This document shows, piece after piece, positions 11,401 to 22,349 of a stretch of 64,000 nucleotides of DNA (position 1 is the first letter of the stretch; each line of letters starts with the position of its first letter). The translations under genes were made by a program, and so were the position numbers. Under the pieces are notes generated by a model, which did not search any database, had not been told where the DNA came from, and was given only the letters and a program-made list of their open reading frames with translations. Source of the DNA: Incurvaria masculella (Eukaryota; Arthropoda; Insecta; Lepidoptera; Incurvariidae); assembly GCA_946894095.1 (NCBI GenBank), contig OX335653.1:11785001-11849000 (forward strand). The letters are read 5' to 3'.

Positions 11401-13492
11401 AATCGTTCTTGCCATACGCAAACATATTCGCAGACATATTGGAGGGGGGTGGGATTTGACTTTGCGAAAATCTTTTAAAAGCACATTCGCGCGTGTTGAC
11501 GATTATATGCACAATTTGTCCATACGGTGGTTCACATGTAACGACCACATGACACTTCTCTCTGCTGTGGCATTAATCAGAAACACAATATTAGTAAATA
11601 AAAAATAAAAAAATACCTTCAAGTGCTTGCCGAGAACCGATTTTCCGATGGTGTGCAAAGGTGTTGGACAGTACATCATATCAGGCAGCACGTTTTTGCA
11701 AATAAGTTTGAATAGATGTTGGCAAATTAATCCATCCGCAACTAGAATCGGTTTGATATTTTCGGTCTTCTCTGAAAAGGCTTGCGAGAAAAAGTTCGCA
11801 GCCATTGTGACTCGTTCGAGAGCATTCAATACGGCAGGATTGTTGTCAGTCGGCTGCAGACGGTTGGGGTTCGGAAGATTCGTCAGTAGACAGATTACAT
11901 CGGCCGTACCGAAAGCACTCACAGCTAACTCATTGCTGAAAACAATCGAACGATAAAACTCGGCCATCATGAGTTCAAATTCCCGGGATGATCGATTGTA
12001 TTTGGAATTTATTTCCTTGAAAATATAATAATAAATATAATAAATAAAACGCAATCTAGAGTAATGTTTGGTATTGTAACACACTAAACAAAAATAATGA
12101 TAATTACGGACGTCACCAAGTTTTCAAATGAGCTTTACTTCCACTTTTTATGGGCATTATGGATGGCTAATACCACAAGTATAGACTGTCGTGATAATAG
12201 CCTAACACACCAAACAGAAGCAAGGCCAGGAACTTTCTTACATTGCTCGTCTACATTGACATGGATCGAAAACACGGACAATATTCATTGCCGCTTTGAC
12301 AACCATTGGTGGACCGGACCGGTCACGATGGGGGCTGAGGGGGGTCCAAAAGTACATTAAAATCCGTCACATTGTTTGTAAATGGCCCCAACTTATTGAA
12401 GGGTTTATATAGGTAGGAACTGATTTGGCGAACGATTTCTGGAGCACATTCGCTCGCGGCGATGATTGGACTGTATGGCATACGACACTCGACACGGTTT
12501 CCATACAATTTGTACATACGGCGGAGTCGCAACCATAGGTCACTTCTTCCTTTTCTCTTTTGTAAGATAAAAAAAAAATTACCAATTCAAATTTGAGCAT
12601 GGTTGTCATATCCTAACCATCGAAATAAATGTATAAAGGTCCTCAGCTACATTTTTTTTTATGTGACTGGACATGGATGGCTAATACCACAAGTTCTGTC
12701 ATGGTATTAGCCCAACACACCACATGGGAACTAGGTGCCATGCCAGGACCTTCCTTATATTGCACGGCTGCATTGAACTAGATGGAAAACAGGGACAATT
12801 TTCATTGCCGCTTCGACCATCGTTCATCCAATGCGATGGTACCCACCCGGGCGGGATAAACCCTACCACCTAGTAAGTAAGGAAGGGGACCACAGCTTAA
12901 CGTGGAATTCGAACCACGGCCAGCCTCTCTCAACGGTCGAATCCAAGACCAGACCGGACCCAGCGTTGCTTAACTTCGGAGAGTGATCGCCGAAGTGTCG
13001 CGCCACTGGGCCACTGAGGCTGATACATGACATACTGACAACCTTTGAAACTCGTGGAATATGTCAACGCCATCCATGCAGGCGAAGGAACAGCATTCCA
13101 GTTCCATCCTGAGCCCCTCCGCTCGAGGAACGTCTTCAACGTCGGTCAGGAGCCGCAGGCGCACAGGGCGGCTGCTTCCGAATACGGCTCCGGACAGAAT
13201 TCTGAGCATGAGCAAACGCGCACCCTCGGACAGCGGGCTCGTAATGAGAATCCTCAGCGGTTGTGGCAGAGGATTTGGTTCTAGGTTCATCTCGATGGTT
13301 TTATGATAGTACAATATACCAGGTTTTAACTGCTACTTTATAGTTCCTGCTGAACAGTTACTTAGTACATGAAAACTATTAAAATCGATACTTTTTCAGA
13401 AATCTCTAAATATCTTTTTTTTACGGTACCTGCTATTTACTGGACAATTGGCCATCATCCATTGGTTTGTGTATTGGATGAACTTTCCGTAT
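8456..13492 (-). CDS. MDH1B: Malate dehydrogenase 1B-like protein, 3' six exons (5' end not found)
   Basis: Exons on the minus strand: 13441-13492, 13043-13290, 11617-11935, 10704-10913, 9495-9678 and 8456-8610 (stop). Phases agree throughout, giving about 388 codons. The order of blocks matches the cytosolic malate dehydrogenase fold: an ITS/VTG-type first strand followed by GAVFG, a MELECC segment, AFGTADVICLL, a KDLMIW segment, RKIYCNMGIITG near YGLEEG, and a charged C-terminal helix. Key enzyme features are absent. The GxxGxxG loop reads TSPLSEG, the IWGNHS catalytic histidine segment reads IWAADDE, and the LDxxR segment is not recognisable. Vertebrate MDH1B shows similar losses, so this is probably a pseudoenzyme. 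The 9495 donor (GTTGCG) and the 13290 acceptor are weak. The upstream N-terminal exons were not identified. SINEs occupy several introns. Confidence 0.82.
8643..8995 (-). repeat. tRNA-derived SINE
   Basis: It runs from a GACTGGACATGGATGGCTAA block (3' tail side) to a tRNA-like head remnant near 8990. It lies in the last intron of the MDH1B-like gene. Confidence 0.75.
9004..9365 (-). repeat. tRNA-derived SINE, GCCTCGGTAGCCCAGTGG-head subfamily
   Basis: The copy adjoins the previous SINE in the same orientation. The minus-strand head GCCTCGGTAGCCCAGTGGCG differs from the GCTCGTAGCCTAGTGGCG head of other copies, which indicates at least two subfamilies. Confidence 0.75.
11360..11575 (-). repeat. 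Decayed repeat, partner at 12356-12545
   Basis: Both stretches share blocks (GCACATTCGC, AATTTGT-CATACGG, CACTTCT on the plus strand) in the same order with indels, and both lie in introns of the MDH1B-like gene. The partner at 12356-12542 has an open frame with plausible splice ends. Including it would insert about 60 residues not expected in the malate dehydrogenase fold, so I treat both as repeats or dead exons. Confidence 0.45.
12143..12320 (-). repeat. SINE, truncated
   Basis: It has the SINE 3' blocks ATGGATGGCTAATACCAC and GCCAGGAAC but no head. Confidence 0.6.
12650..13023 (-). repeat. tRNA-derived SINE, near full length
   Basis: It has a poly(T)/ATGTGACTGGACATGG tail side, the CACCTAGTAAGTAAGG body and a GCGCCACTGGGCCACTGAGGC head. 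It ends about 20 bp from the end of an MDH1B-like exon. Confidence 0.8.
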
Positions 13493-13763
13493 CTGATGAA
13501 TTAATGAAAATAAAATAGCGAAAAAAAATTTTTATTATTTGACAACTGTCATATAAAATAATCAGCATGGTGATGTGAACGAAAACTGCATGAAACAATC
13601 ATAGCTTAACGTTATTTAATGAAACTACATGAAGAAATAAAACCAGTAAAAACAAACCTCAATGAATGCCCGTATCCCGTGGCGAGTCACTTAAGAAATT
13701 ATAAGGAAGATAGTTGAAAAACTGTCCATGTACTAGTACAGTTTAATTGTACGGTCACGTGTT

Positions 13764-13963
13764 TTCATGTGTCGCAGGAAAAATGTAAAATCCGTTAACT
13801 TACAATTTTCCTAGGATAAATCCGAAAATAAGTCGAAAGGCATTTCATCTTACATCTTTCATGGTATATTTCAGGAAATCTTTAAGTCGAACGTCTCCAC
13901 TTCGTCACGTTGAAAGGCGATAAACTTATAAGTTAACGGATTTAACAAGTTTCCTGCGACATG
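13764..13963. repeat. Inverted repeat in upstream MDH1B region
   Basis: Arms containing TGTCGCAGGAAA and AATCCGTTAACTTA at 13764-13804 recur in reverse complement at 13927-13963. This is probably a short MITE-like hairpin. Confidence 0.5.
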
Positions 13964-14176
13964 TATCTGTACTGTCTGTACTGTGCGACACTGTAAAGAG
14001 AAAATGAAAAAGAAAAAAAAAGCTGTATACTCGAAGGCTGCCGGCAATATTTGTATAGGTATAAAGACATGAAAACATGTAACCGTAGTCGTGCAATAAA
14101 GTAAATATCCTGGCATGGCACCTTGATACCTTTAGAAGGCGATACGATGGGCTAATATGCAGCTACCCATACAATT

Positions 14177-14371
14177 GCAGCCTCCGTAGCCCAGTGTCGC
14201 GACGCTTTGCCTTTCGATAAGCTTAGTGAAGCAGCTCTGAGCGCGCTTGGATCCTAGATAAAACTATTGATTAATATAAGGCATTGCCAGGCATGACACC
14301 TAATTCACTGTTGTGTTAGGCTAAAATCATGACGGTGGTATATGCTTTCCACGTCCAGTTACATAAAAAAT
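14177..14371 (+). repeat. SINE, plus strand, internally deleted
   Basis: It begins with the tRNA-like head GCCTCCGTAGCCCAGTG and ends GTCCAGTTACATAAAAAA. Most of the central body is missing. Confidence 0.7.
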
Positions 14372-15503
14372 ATATCAGTATGTAGCTGCGGATTTTACAT
14401 TATCTTAAAAAATACATGTACATACTTACAATATGTTCATATTGACGAAGAAAGTTATTTAAGTAATTTTAGAAATTGGTCTATTTTATTGTGAATTGGA
14501 GGGTCTCTAAATTCTGGGAAAACTAAAGGTCTTCGAGGAGACGCACAGCACGTCGCTGTATCGAATCAAAGAAACCAAACATCTACTCAAGAAAGCGAAA
14601 GCGAGTTAGTGACAGATGAAAGTGAGACGCCCTCGCCTGGCATCATCAAACATCAAATATTATGTTAGTGTCGCACTCTAATTAGAATAATTAGAAAGGG
14701 ACGACTGAAGGGTGACTCGTGGCTGTCATTTCATGAGTCATTTCGTGCGTAGACCCTTACAGTCGTATTCAGAGAGAACCTGTCAAACAGCTCATTATTC
14801 TCTTAAAATCGACGAGATTTTGGAGAATAGGAGAATTAACCATCTTAATTATTTTAACCATATTATTGTCAGGTATGTATCAAAATCAGCTTAAAATGGT
14901 CAGTATAGAGATTTGGATTGATGAACAACAAAAAAATAATGTTTTTTTTAATGAACGTATTTTGTATGGAGTTCTCCATAGAACATTTTATTATATTTTC
15001 ATGAATTGAATTAGTTTCCGATTCGGATCAACCAAGTCGTACTACGTATACAATACTGCGACTACACAAACAACTTAGTTGGAATTATCTTGAAATTAAC
15101 TTTCTCTCGTGACTCGCCTCGCTTGCGAGGACAAGTAGGAGGACATATTTTGATACCTAGATAATCTTGAAGTACACTTTCGCCTTGACTGACATTTTTT
15201 CCTCCGCGGATGAAAGCTACTTTCCATCGCAACTGAATAACCGACGACCGTGAATTTTGGTCAATAAACAAGCATTACCTTCTTAGCCTTTCCATGTGGA
15301 GCATGATTAAGAAAATATATAAAGTCAATTGTTGTGACTTGTGACAGTGACAGTTCTAACTATTGGGGAGAGGCGGAGGAAGTATTCCGCCTGGAGATTT
15401 CCTGTGTGCAATACATACATACATCCATCGTCCATGGGCGCAGGAGCGATTTCGTTTGGTGCATAAAACAATGTTTGGTGCGGTTGTGTGAGAAAGTGTG
15501 AAA

Positions 15504-15693
15504 ATGTCGTCGCCCAGCGGCGGCTCGGGCGAGGCGAGCGCCGGTGGCATATTCTCTTTCGTGCGGTCTCCATCGCTGTCATCTGTGCAATCAGGACTGG
15601 CTACCTCAACGCCAGGCTCCGCCTCCGGCTCTGCGAAAGAACGTTGGCCTGAACTACTACTATCACGCCCCGAGAGAGACTACTCGGCCTGCT
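15504..15693 (+). CDS. Putative alternative first coding exon (possibly of the RUFY gene)
   Basis: An ATG at 15504 (context GAAAATGTC) opens a Ser/Gly/Ala-rich frame of 63 codons that ends at a strong GTAAGT donor at 15694. It leaves one base of the next codon, so it is phase 1. RUFY exon 1 at 31599-31833 has the same exit phase, so this exon could splice directly to RUFY exon 2 at 35023 and supply a different N-terminus. The direct evidence is only the ATG, composition, donor and phase. It could instead belong to another gene. A second frame across the same bases is also open but has no obvious start. Confidence 0.42.
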
Positions 15694-16050
15694 GTAAGTG
15701 CTATTCGATCGACTAATGAGCCGTGTCCATGGGTAATATTATAAACATATGGCACAGTCGACACAGAATCGTCTGCATGCATGTTATTCACTGAATTTAC
15801 TTCGTGTATGATAAGTAGGAATTGGATATGATTTCCATTAACCATTTTTGCAGCTATATTCGTTAAACAGGGTTCGATGTTTCATGCCTTGATTAGATGC
15901 AGAATCTCCATATCGCAGCGAACATCAAATGGGTGAAATTTACAAGAGTGCGCCATTCCTAGCTTCTAGCTGGATATCAGGGATGGTAGAGTCGATTTTT
16001 AGAAGCACTTTTGGTCAAGGAACATGGGCGTGGAAACGAAGTTTTCAATC

Positions 16051-17320
16051 TTTTTTTTTTTTTTTTTTCGTGTAACATCTGCAATCAGTCCTCAGACTAT
16101 AATCAGATTTGTTTTAAGGTATAAGGTCGTGAAGAGTGTGCCCCCCACTGGGAGCAGCTACTCTCTATAATTGTGAAGCTACTGCCGATTTTGTAGCTCC
16201 AGGATGTTGTGTCGTTTGAGCCTTTTGGGGTAGCCTTGGTGCGTCAGCTGAGCTGCCAGGACGTTGGGGTGATTAATCAGTCTTTTCTGATATGTGCTTG
16301 CAGTGGACCGAATTTCCTCTTTAACAGTGTTAATTTGCAAATGTTCGTGGATCTCACTGTTGGTGACAAACCACGGAACATTTGCTATGGATCGAAGGAT
16401 TATGTTTTGCAGTCGTTGCAGCATAGCAATGTTGGAGTTACTGGCGCTTCCCCAAAGTTGTACACCGTACATCCACGCGGGTTTTAAGATACTTTGGTAT
16501 ATGAGCAGCTTGTTGTCTGTCGATAGTTTACTGTTTCGTCCAAGCAGCCAGTGTAGGGTTCTGTAGCGTATATTCAGTTCTTCTCTCTTAGCCTTGATGT
16601 GAGCTTTCCATGTTAGTCGACGGTCGAGGTGTAGGCCTAGGTACTTGACACTGTCGCTGTGGGGTAGCACAGTATTTTCAAGGCATACTGGCGGACAGTT
16701 TCCTTTTCTGAGAGAAAACGTAACATGGACTGATTTGGTGGCACTAGCTTTTATTTTCCATGTTTGTAACCATTTTGTTATTTCGTCCAGTCCGTTTTGC
16801 AGTGTTTCTGAAGCAATTTTGGGATCTTTGTTGCTGGCAAGTATGGCTGTGTCATCAGCGAATGTTGCAGTAGTGACGTCTGGCATTACTGGGAGATCTG
16901 CAGTGTAGATCGTGTACAGTATTGGTCCTAGAACCGATCCCTGGGGTACTCCTGCCTTGATTTCGTGGAATGGCGATGTTGCTCCTGATTCCTTAACTTG
17001 GAACAGTCTCCCTGTGAGATAAGATTGGAATATTTGAAAGTAACTGTGTGGTAGGTTTTGCTTAATTTTGCAGAGAAGTCCTTTGTGCCATACTTTATCG
17101 AAGGCCTGTTGATTATCAAGGAAGACTGAGGAACAGTATTCCTTTTGTTCCAGCGTTTTTCTTATCATGTTACACACCCTGTGCACCTGTTCGACTGTTG
17201 AGTGGCTTTGCCTGAACCCAAACTGGTGGCTAGGAATAGTCTTATTCGCAGTCAAGACGGGCAGGATTCGGTGCAAAAGGGTTTTTTCGAACAACTTTGA
17301 TACAATTTTTTTTACAATGA
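16051..17320 (-). mobile_element. 5'-truncated Jockey-type LINE with poly(A) tail and target duplication
   Basis: The minus-strand element ends in an 18 bp poly(A) (poly(T) at 16051-16068). It is flanked by TTTCAATC at 16043-16050 and 17321-17328, an 8 bp target duplication that marks the exact insertion. Only the 3' part of ORF2 is present. Confidence 0.9.
16179..17294 (-). pseudogene. Jockey-type reverse transcriptase, C-terminal portion
   Basis: The frame is open for about 371 codons. It shows the non-LTR reverse transcriptase blocks in order: HQFGFRQSHST, FLDNQQAFDKVWH, AGVPQGSVLGP, the catalytic TFADDTA box, then the thumb region with KASATKS and YLGLHLD. The endonuclease domain and the start of the RT are missing because of 5' truncation, so it cannot move by itself. 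The frame itself is undamaged, which suggests a young insertion. It is related to the more decayed copy at 24.9-28.0 kb. Confidence 0.92.
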
Positions 17321-18196
17321 TTTCAATCTAAAATATTTTTTTGAAAATATGAAATCCCGTCAGCAATATTAACGTTCGTTCTGTATTCCGACGCGATACT
17401 ATATGCGTCGATGCGACGACGATGGCGGCGCGCGATGCAATATTAACGTTCGTTCTGTATTCCGACGCGACCAGGTCAACTGCGTAGTATCTCTCTATAG
17501 TCTGTGGTCAAGTGACAAATTCATATTGCAGGTAAAATGTTGCCAATATGTAATTTCCCATAATTTAGGGTAAAATTAACAATTGCTGTACTCGTATTGC
17601 TCCAAAACCGACTTAGCCGCCCCGACATTACATGTTGGTGTGCGTCATCCCTAGAGTGTTTTTTAGAAGTGCGGAGACGAAAGCTCGCGCAGGAGGTCCT
17701 GAGCGGAGCGAGAGGTATGAGACCAAAGCTGGTTGTGGGGGGGGAGCCGGCGACCTGCCCAACCAGCGAGGGCCGACCAAGCGAGTCTTTCGGCGTAGCC
17801 ATCAACTTACCTGCCTGGGCTTCGAGGTGCATTTAAAAAAGGCTTTTTTTAAGCTTATTTAGCTTATATTAGAGTTAGAACCTCACGGAATATATCATTT
17901 GGCGTCTGGCAACACTTTTCGGTTGCAATGTTGGCAGGTGATTAGTGAGTGGCGCAATTGGGTGGAAATTATTAAGCGGATTTCATATTTTCAAAAAAAT
18001 ATTTTAGATAGAAAACTTCGTTTCCACAACCTTGTTCCTTGACCAAAAATGCTTCTAAAAATCCACTACCATCCCTGATATCCAGCTAGAAGCTAAGAAA
18101 GGCGCACTCTTGTAAATTTTTTCCCATCAAATGAAGTGAAATAAATCTTCGGATTAAAACGGGTGGCATATGTAAGTCTTGGGTAAGGTGTCTATA

Positions 18197-20635
18197 CAGG
18201 GTGTCCCAAAAGTCACGGTCCAAACGAACTGGGGTGATAGAGGAGCTTATTTGCTATCATAATCACCAGGGATGTAGTTACCGCATTCTTAGTAGTTTAG
18301 AAGTTAGAGCACTTTTTACTGATTTATTAATATAAGCTCCAATTCAAAGAAAAAAAATATTTAAAAAATACAACATTGTGTTTATGTATTATTTTATTTC
18401 TGTGATGTGTTAAGTAGTGATGTGTCTTTTTATTAAAAATGTTTCCACTAAGTTAGCTTTCATAATGTTCTTGTAGCAAATACATTTTAGAAAACCAATA
18501 TTAAATCCATAAAAAATATCTGAACTTCGAATGAAGATTATCAAAAAAAAATGTTCTACCGAAAAGTGAACCGATGTTGAAAAAACTTCTGCCATTCATG
18601 CCCATTCTAACAAGGTATAAATCATCAGTCAACCTTTAATGCGATTGGATTTTTAATGGTAATTACTGGAACACTAGCTATTGACGTGACCGCGCTGTTT
18701 TGAGAACAGGATAATCTGCATGTGATGCGGCCGGTAGAAATAACTTAAAACAATAGAAATAACTGGAAATCTCGTCTGGTTCCGTTTCCCACTAATCCTC
18801 CCCCCTTCCCCTTACCTTACCTCCCTTATCTCTTTGAGCTGCTCCTACCTAGCGCCCAGCTCAGTGACTCGCTAACTGCTTGTAACTACGCACACATATT
18901 CTCGTTCTCGTTTAAATATCCCACGACTTGCCTTGTGTTTATTGACTTCATCAGTGACCAGTGTTAAGACCTGTGTTTATTATTTGGACTCCGTTTTTGC
19001 TCGTAGTTTGGAGACTTTAGTTGCTGCTCTGAAGATGCCACATCAGTATACGCCGCGTGAATATGCAGAAATGCATTTCATTTATGGGTTCTGTGATGGC
19101 AACGCTCGACGTGCTGCAAGAGAATACCAAAATCGATTTCCGAATCGCCAACGTTACCCCGATCACCGAGTGTTCATACGTGTGCATAACGCTTACATGC
19201 AAGGCGAAATACCTGGTGCTCCACGCCGAGAAGGACGACCTGTGGTCGACGGGGAAGAAGCAGTGCTTGCCATGGTTCGGGAGGACCCGACTATAAGCAT
19301 ACGAACCATCTCACGACGTAGTGGCGTTCCAAAGTCTACAGTACAACGGATGTTGAGAAGGAACCGTCTACATCCCTACCACGTGCAACGTGTGCAAGCC
19401 CTCCTGCCCGCTGACTACGCTCATAGGGTGGCGTTTTGCAGAGAAATGCTTCGGAAGTCGCGAGAGGATGCACAGTTCTTCGACAACATTTTGTGGAGCG
19501 ATGAATCAACATTTAAACGGCTTGGGATCTTCAATATTCACAATCTTCACTCTTGGGCAGTAGTAAATCCAAGAATAATAAGAAACGACCGCTTCCAACA
19601 CCACTTCGGAGTAAACCTCTGGGCAGGCATACTAGGTGGAAGGCTCATTGGGCCGTTTGAGCTACCGCCGAGGCTCAATGGTCGACGGTACCTGCAGTTC
19701 CTCCAGCGAGACCTGGGTGAACTTCTGCAAGATATCCTGCCTGAGCAACAGGAGAGAATGTGGTTGCAGCACGACGGGGCACCAGCGCATTACACACGCA
19801 TCGTTCAAGACCACCTTAACAATGCATACCCAAATCGGTGGATAGGGAGAGGGGGGACAATCCACTGGCCAGCGCGCTCACCAGACCTTAACCCACTCGA
19901 CTTCTATGTTTGGGGATACTACAAAGAAATTGCCTACAGTAAGGAAAACGCAAACATACATCAGCTTCGGGACAAGCTACAAGCTGCCGCAGAGATAGTT
20001 CGGAACAATCATCGAGGCATGAGACTATTAAAAAGAAACTTTTTAAGGCGATGCCGTTTGTGTATCAGGGCTGGTGGCCGGCATTTTGAGCATTTACTGT
20101 AAAAAATAATGAAATAAACTGATCACACTGAACCCGCATTTTTTTATTTTTTTTCTTTCGAAGGTAATTTACTTCAATTACTGTCCATGTGTCAGAGAAT
20201 TATTAACAAATTATACCTTGTTAGAATCGGCATAAATAGCAGAAGTTTTTTCAGCATCGGTTCACTTTTTGGTAGAACATTTTTTTTCTATAATCTTCAT
20301 TCGAAATTCAGATATTTTTTATGGATTTAATATTGGTTGTTTAAAATGTATTTGCTACAAGAACAATATGAAAGCTATCTTAGTGGAAATTTTTTTAATA
20401 AAAAGACACATCACTATTTAGGACAGCACAGAAAACAAAAAATAGATGTACACAATGTTGTATTTTTTAAATATTTTTTTTTCTTTCAATTGGAGCTTAT
20501 ATTAATAAATCAGTAAAAAGTGCTCTAACTTCTAAACTACTAAGAATGCGGTAACTACATCCCTGGTGATTATGATAGCAAATAAGCTCCTCTATCACCC
20601 CAGTTCGTTTGGACCATGACTTTTGGGACACCCTG
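18197..20635 (+). mobile_element. Tc1/mariner-type DNA transposon with very long TIRs, apparently intact
   Basis: The ends read CAGGGTGTCCCAAAAGT and ACTTTTGGGACACCCTG (one mismatch on the right), flanked by TA (TATA on both sides). The inverted repeats extend inward for about 425 bp (18197-18622 versus 20209-20635) with some mismatches, unusually long for this superfamily. One intact transposase frame lies between them. A poly(A) signal AATAAA follows the stop at about 20113. Confidence 0.93.
19035..20102 (+). CDS. DDE transposase with N-terminal DUF4817-type helix-turn-helix
   Basis: I prefer the ATG at 19035 (context GAAGATGCC), giving 355 codons; the frame is open upstream to 18933. The N-terminus (YTPREYAEMHFIYG...NARRAAREY...FPNRQ) is typical of the DUF4817 domain found in insect transposases, and a second HTH follows (TISRRSGVPKSTVQRML). 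Catalytic acidic residues sit in ILWSDES, LQHDGAPAHY and RSPDLNPLDFY, with 36 residues between the second and third aspartates. No frameshift or stop is present, so the protein may be functional. It binds and cuts its own TIRs (family knowledge). Confidence 0.95.
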   Translation: MPHQYTPREYAEMHFIYGFCDGNARRAAREYQNRFPNRQRYPDHRVFIRVHNAYMQGEIPGAPRREGRPVVDGEEAVLAMVREDPTISIRTISRRSGVPKSTVQRMLRRNRLHPYHVQRVQALLPADYAHRVAFCREMLRKSREDAQFFDNILWSDESTFKRLGIFNIHNLHSWAVVNPRIIRNDRFQHHFGVNLWAGILGGRLIGPFELPPRLNGRRYLQFLQRDLGELLQDILPEQQERMWLQHDGAPAHYTRIVQDHLNNAYPNRWIGRGGTIHWPARSPDLNPLDFYVWGYYKEIAYSKENANIHQLRDKLQAAAEIVRNNHRGMRLLKRNFLRRCRLCIRAGGRHFEHLL

Positions 20636-21360
20636 TATAGCTAAAGAGCCTTTCTAGCTTCGAGCTAGGTGGATACCGACTCTGAAGGACCACACAAGAA
20701 AAAATGTTTAAAGAATAATCTGACTACTAATTATTTTAAATATCTATTGTAAGCTAGCCATTGAACTAAATAAACAACAAGAAGCGCCTTCAGAGTCAAA
20801 CTTCATACAAGTGATCGTTTCAACTCGTTTTCCCCTGTAGCCTATGGTGTTGCCTTTGTGAAATTTTTATTTTCCCGCTCTCAGTTATAATTTTTAATCA
20901 GCAAACGTTTTGCCATCTAAATTATTCATAACATAGGTACTCAAGTTACTATTTACAACCAAATATAATCCCAAATTTAATATTCAATGAACACAGAAAA
21001 GATTACGCAAATCAGGTCTTTTAAAATTGCAACTTTCGTATTAATCCTTATCTCAGAGATCTTTTTCTTAACCTGGTATCACTCAGTGATCCGTCCTGTA
21101 CTGTTGCACGAGAGCAAGACGGACCTAAATAGCAAAATCATGTATTCTACAAAAGGGCTCGCACTTGTCTGAGAGAACACCATCCTCCGGTGAACACGAT
21201 ACACACACACTCATACCACAAATGGATGACTGACAGAGACCTATAGTGAAGTACTTCATAGGATATACGTATGCTAGAAAGAGATACCGGCTTTTCCGAT
21301 AGTTTTTTCGTTCAATGTCGGATATCACGATGACGACACCGCGCCATACGCCATACTCAC

Positions 21361-21512
21361 TACTCATATCACCATTTGATAAAATGTTGATAGCAAACCT
21401 GTGATATGTGATTCCATCTTCCTTCTTGGCTACTCATATCACCATAAAATAACACCATTTGATAAAATGTTGATAGCAAACCTGTGATATGTGATTCCAT
21501 CTTCCTTCTTGG
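21361..21512 (+). repeat. Tandem duplication, about 70-83 bp unit
   Basis: The block from CTACTCATATCACCAT to CTTCCTTCTTGG occurs twice head to tail. The second unit carries an extra ATAAAATAACACC. Near identity suggests a recent event. Confidence 0.8.
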
Positions 21513-21824
21513 CTTTCCCGCAATCGTTTTTACATTTTTACACTACAAACGACGGCATAATTCTTCCTTTCTTCTACCATAAAGCAGCACCTATATATTC
21601 GGCAAACACGCGCGAACGCTGTGACGGGTGTTTCGAAACTGACAGCTCAGGTACTCTAAATTGTTCGAATTAGAGTACCTGACTTGAGACGCAGGGGAAA
21701 GCTCAGAACGGATCTAATGTTTTTTTTTATATCGAAGAAGCTAGCCATTTTTTTTAACTTGTTAGGTGGATATGATGTTAATTTCACATTCTAGAAGCTC
21801 AGCATAGCTATCAAAATAGCTTCA

Positions 21825-21960
21825 CCCAGTGCGTGTTCCGTTTTGAACTGTAAACGATTACAGTGCCTAAAGAGTCCCAAATCAGATTACACGCTCAAAG
21901 CTGTAAGCATCACAGACAATTCGGACCGTTTGTGTACACGCTTACGGAAACACAACAACA
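21825..21960 (+). repeat. Dispersed repeat shared with RUFY intron 13
   Basis: TTTTGAACTGTAAACGA, AATCAGATTACACGCTC and AAAGCTGTAAGCATC recur in the same order at 51808-51930. It is probably a MITE fragment. Confidence 0.65.
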
Positions 21961-22084
21961 TGAAATTAGTCATAGTTCTTTATAGTTATAGTTATTTATA
22001 GTTAGTTACTTTATAGTTTATTAGTTATAGTTAGTTATAGTAGTAGTAGTTCACCTCTAATCTGCTGACATACCAAAGTAGTCG

Positions 22085-22349
22085 ATATAGGACACGGGGT
22101 GGCTAAGCTCAAATGGCAGTGGGCTGGTCACGTCAGCCGATGAGACGACAACCGTTGGAGTAACCGTGTCCTACACAGGCGGCTTTGGACGGGAAAACGG
22201 AGTGTAGGAATACCGCCAGGTGGAACCACGTCGGCGGAAAGCTATGGTACCGTACCGCTGAGGACCGGGAGGACTGGAGAAAAATTGGAGAGGTGTATGT
22301 CCAGCAGTGGACACATACACGCTGACTGACTGACTGACTGACTGACTGA
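22085..22349 (+). repeat. LINE 3' end (RTE-like) with CTGA microsatellite tail
   Basis: A plus-strand translation resembles the C-terminus of LINE reverse transcriptases (tracts like KWQWAGHVSR and [11 protein letters not shown]). It is followed by a (CTGA)n tail at about 22321-22350, as expected for elements with tandem-repeat 3' ends. A shorter reverse copy lies at 42878-42990. Confidence 0.65.

Larger units (their letters stand above)
15923..18136. mobile_element. Inverted-repeat DNA element containing a Jockey insertion
   Basis: The left arm (15923-16050, resuming at 17329-17358) matches the reverse complement of 17972-18136 over about 160 bp. Shared blocks include TTTACAAGAGTGCGCC, CTAGCTGGATATCAGGGATG and TTTTTTTGAAAATATG. 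The left arm is split cleanly by the LINE copy at 16051-17320. The interior 17359-17971 has no recognised gene. It includes a direct repeat of AATATTAACGTTCGTTCTG at about 17364 and 17441. Confidence 0.75.
20640..22080. other. Non-coding interval with small repeats
   Basis: No gene was recognised. It contains a tandem duplication at 21361-21512 and a dispersed repeat at about 21825-21960 that recurs at 51808-51930. Confidence 0.45.

Noticed and set aside
12356..12542. Additional coding exon of the MDH1B-like gene
   Set aside because: It splices in phase, but joining 13043 directly to 11935 gives a gap-free fit to the malate dehydrogenase fold and uses a better acceptor. A decayed relative lies nearby, so it is more likely a repeat.
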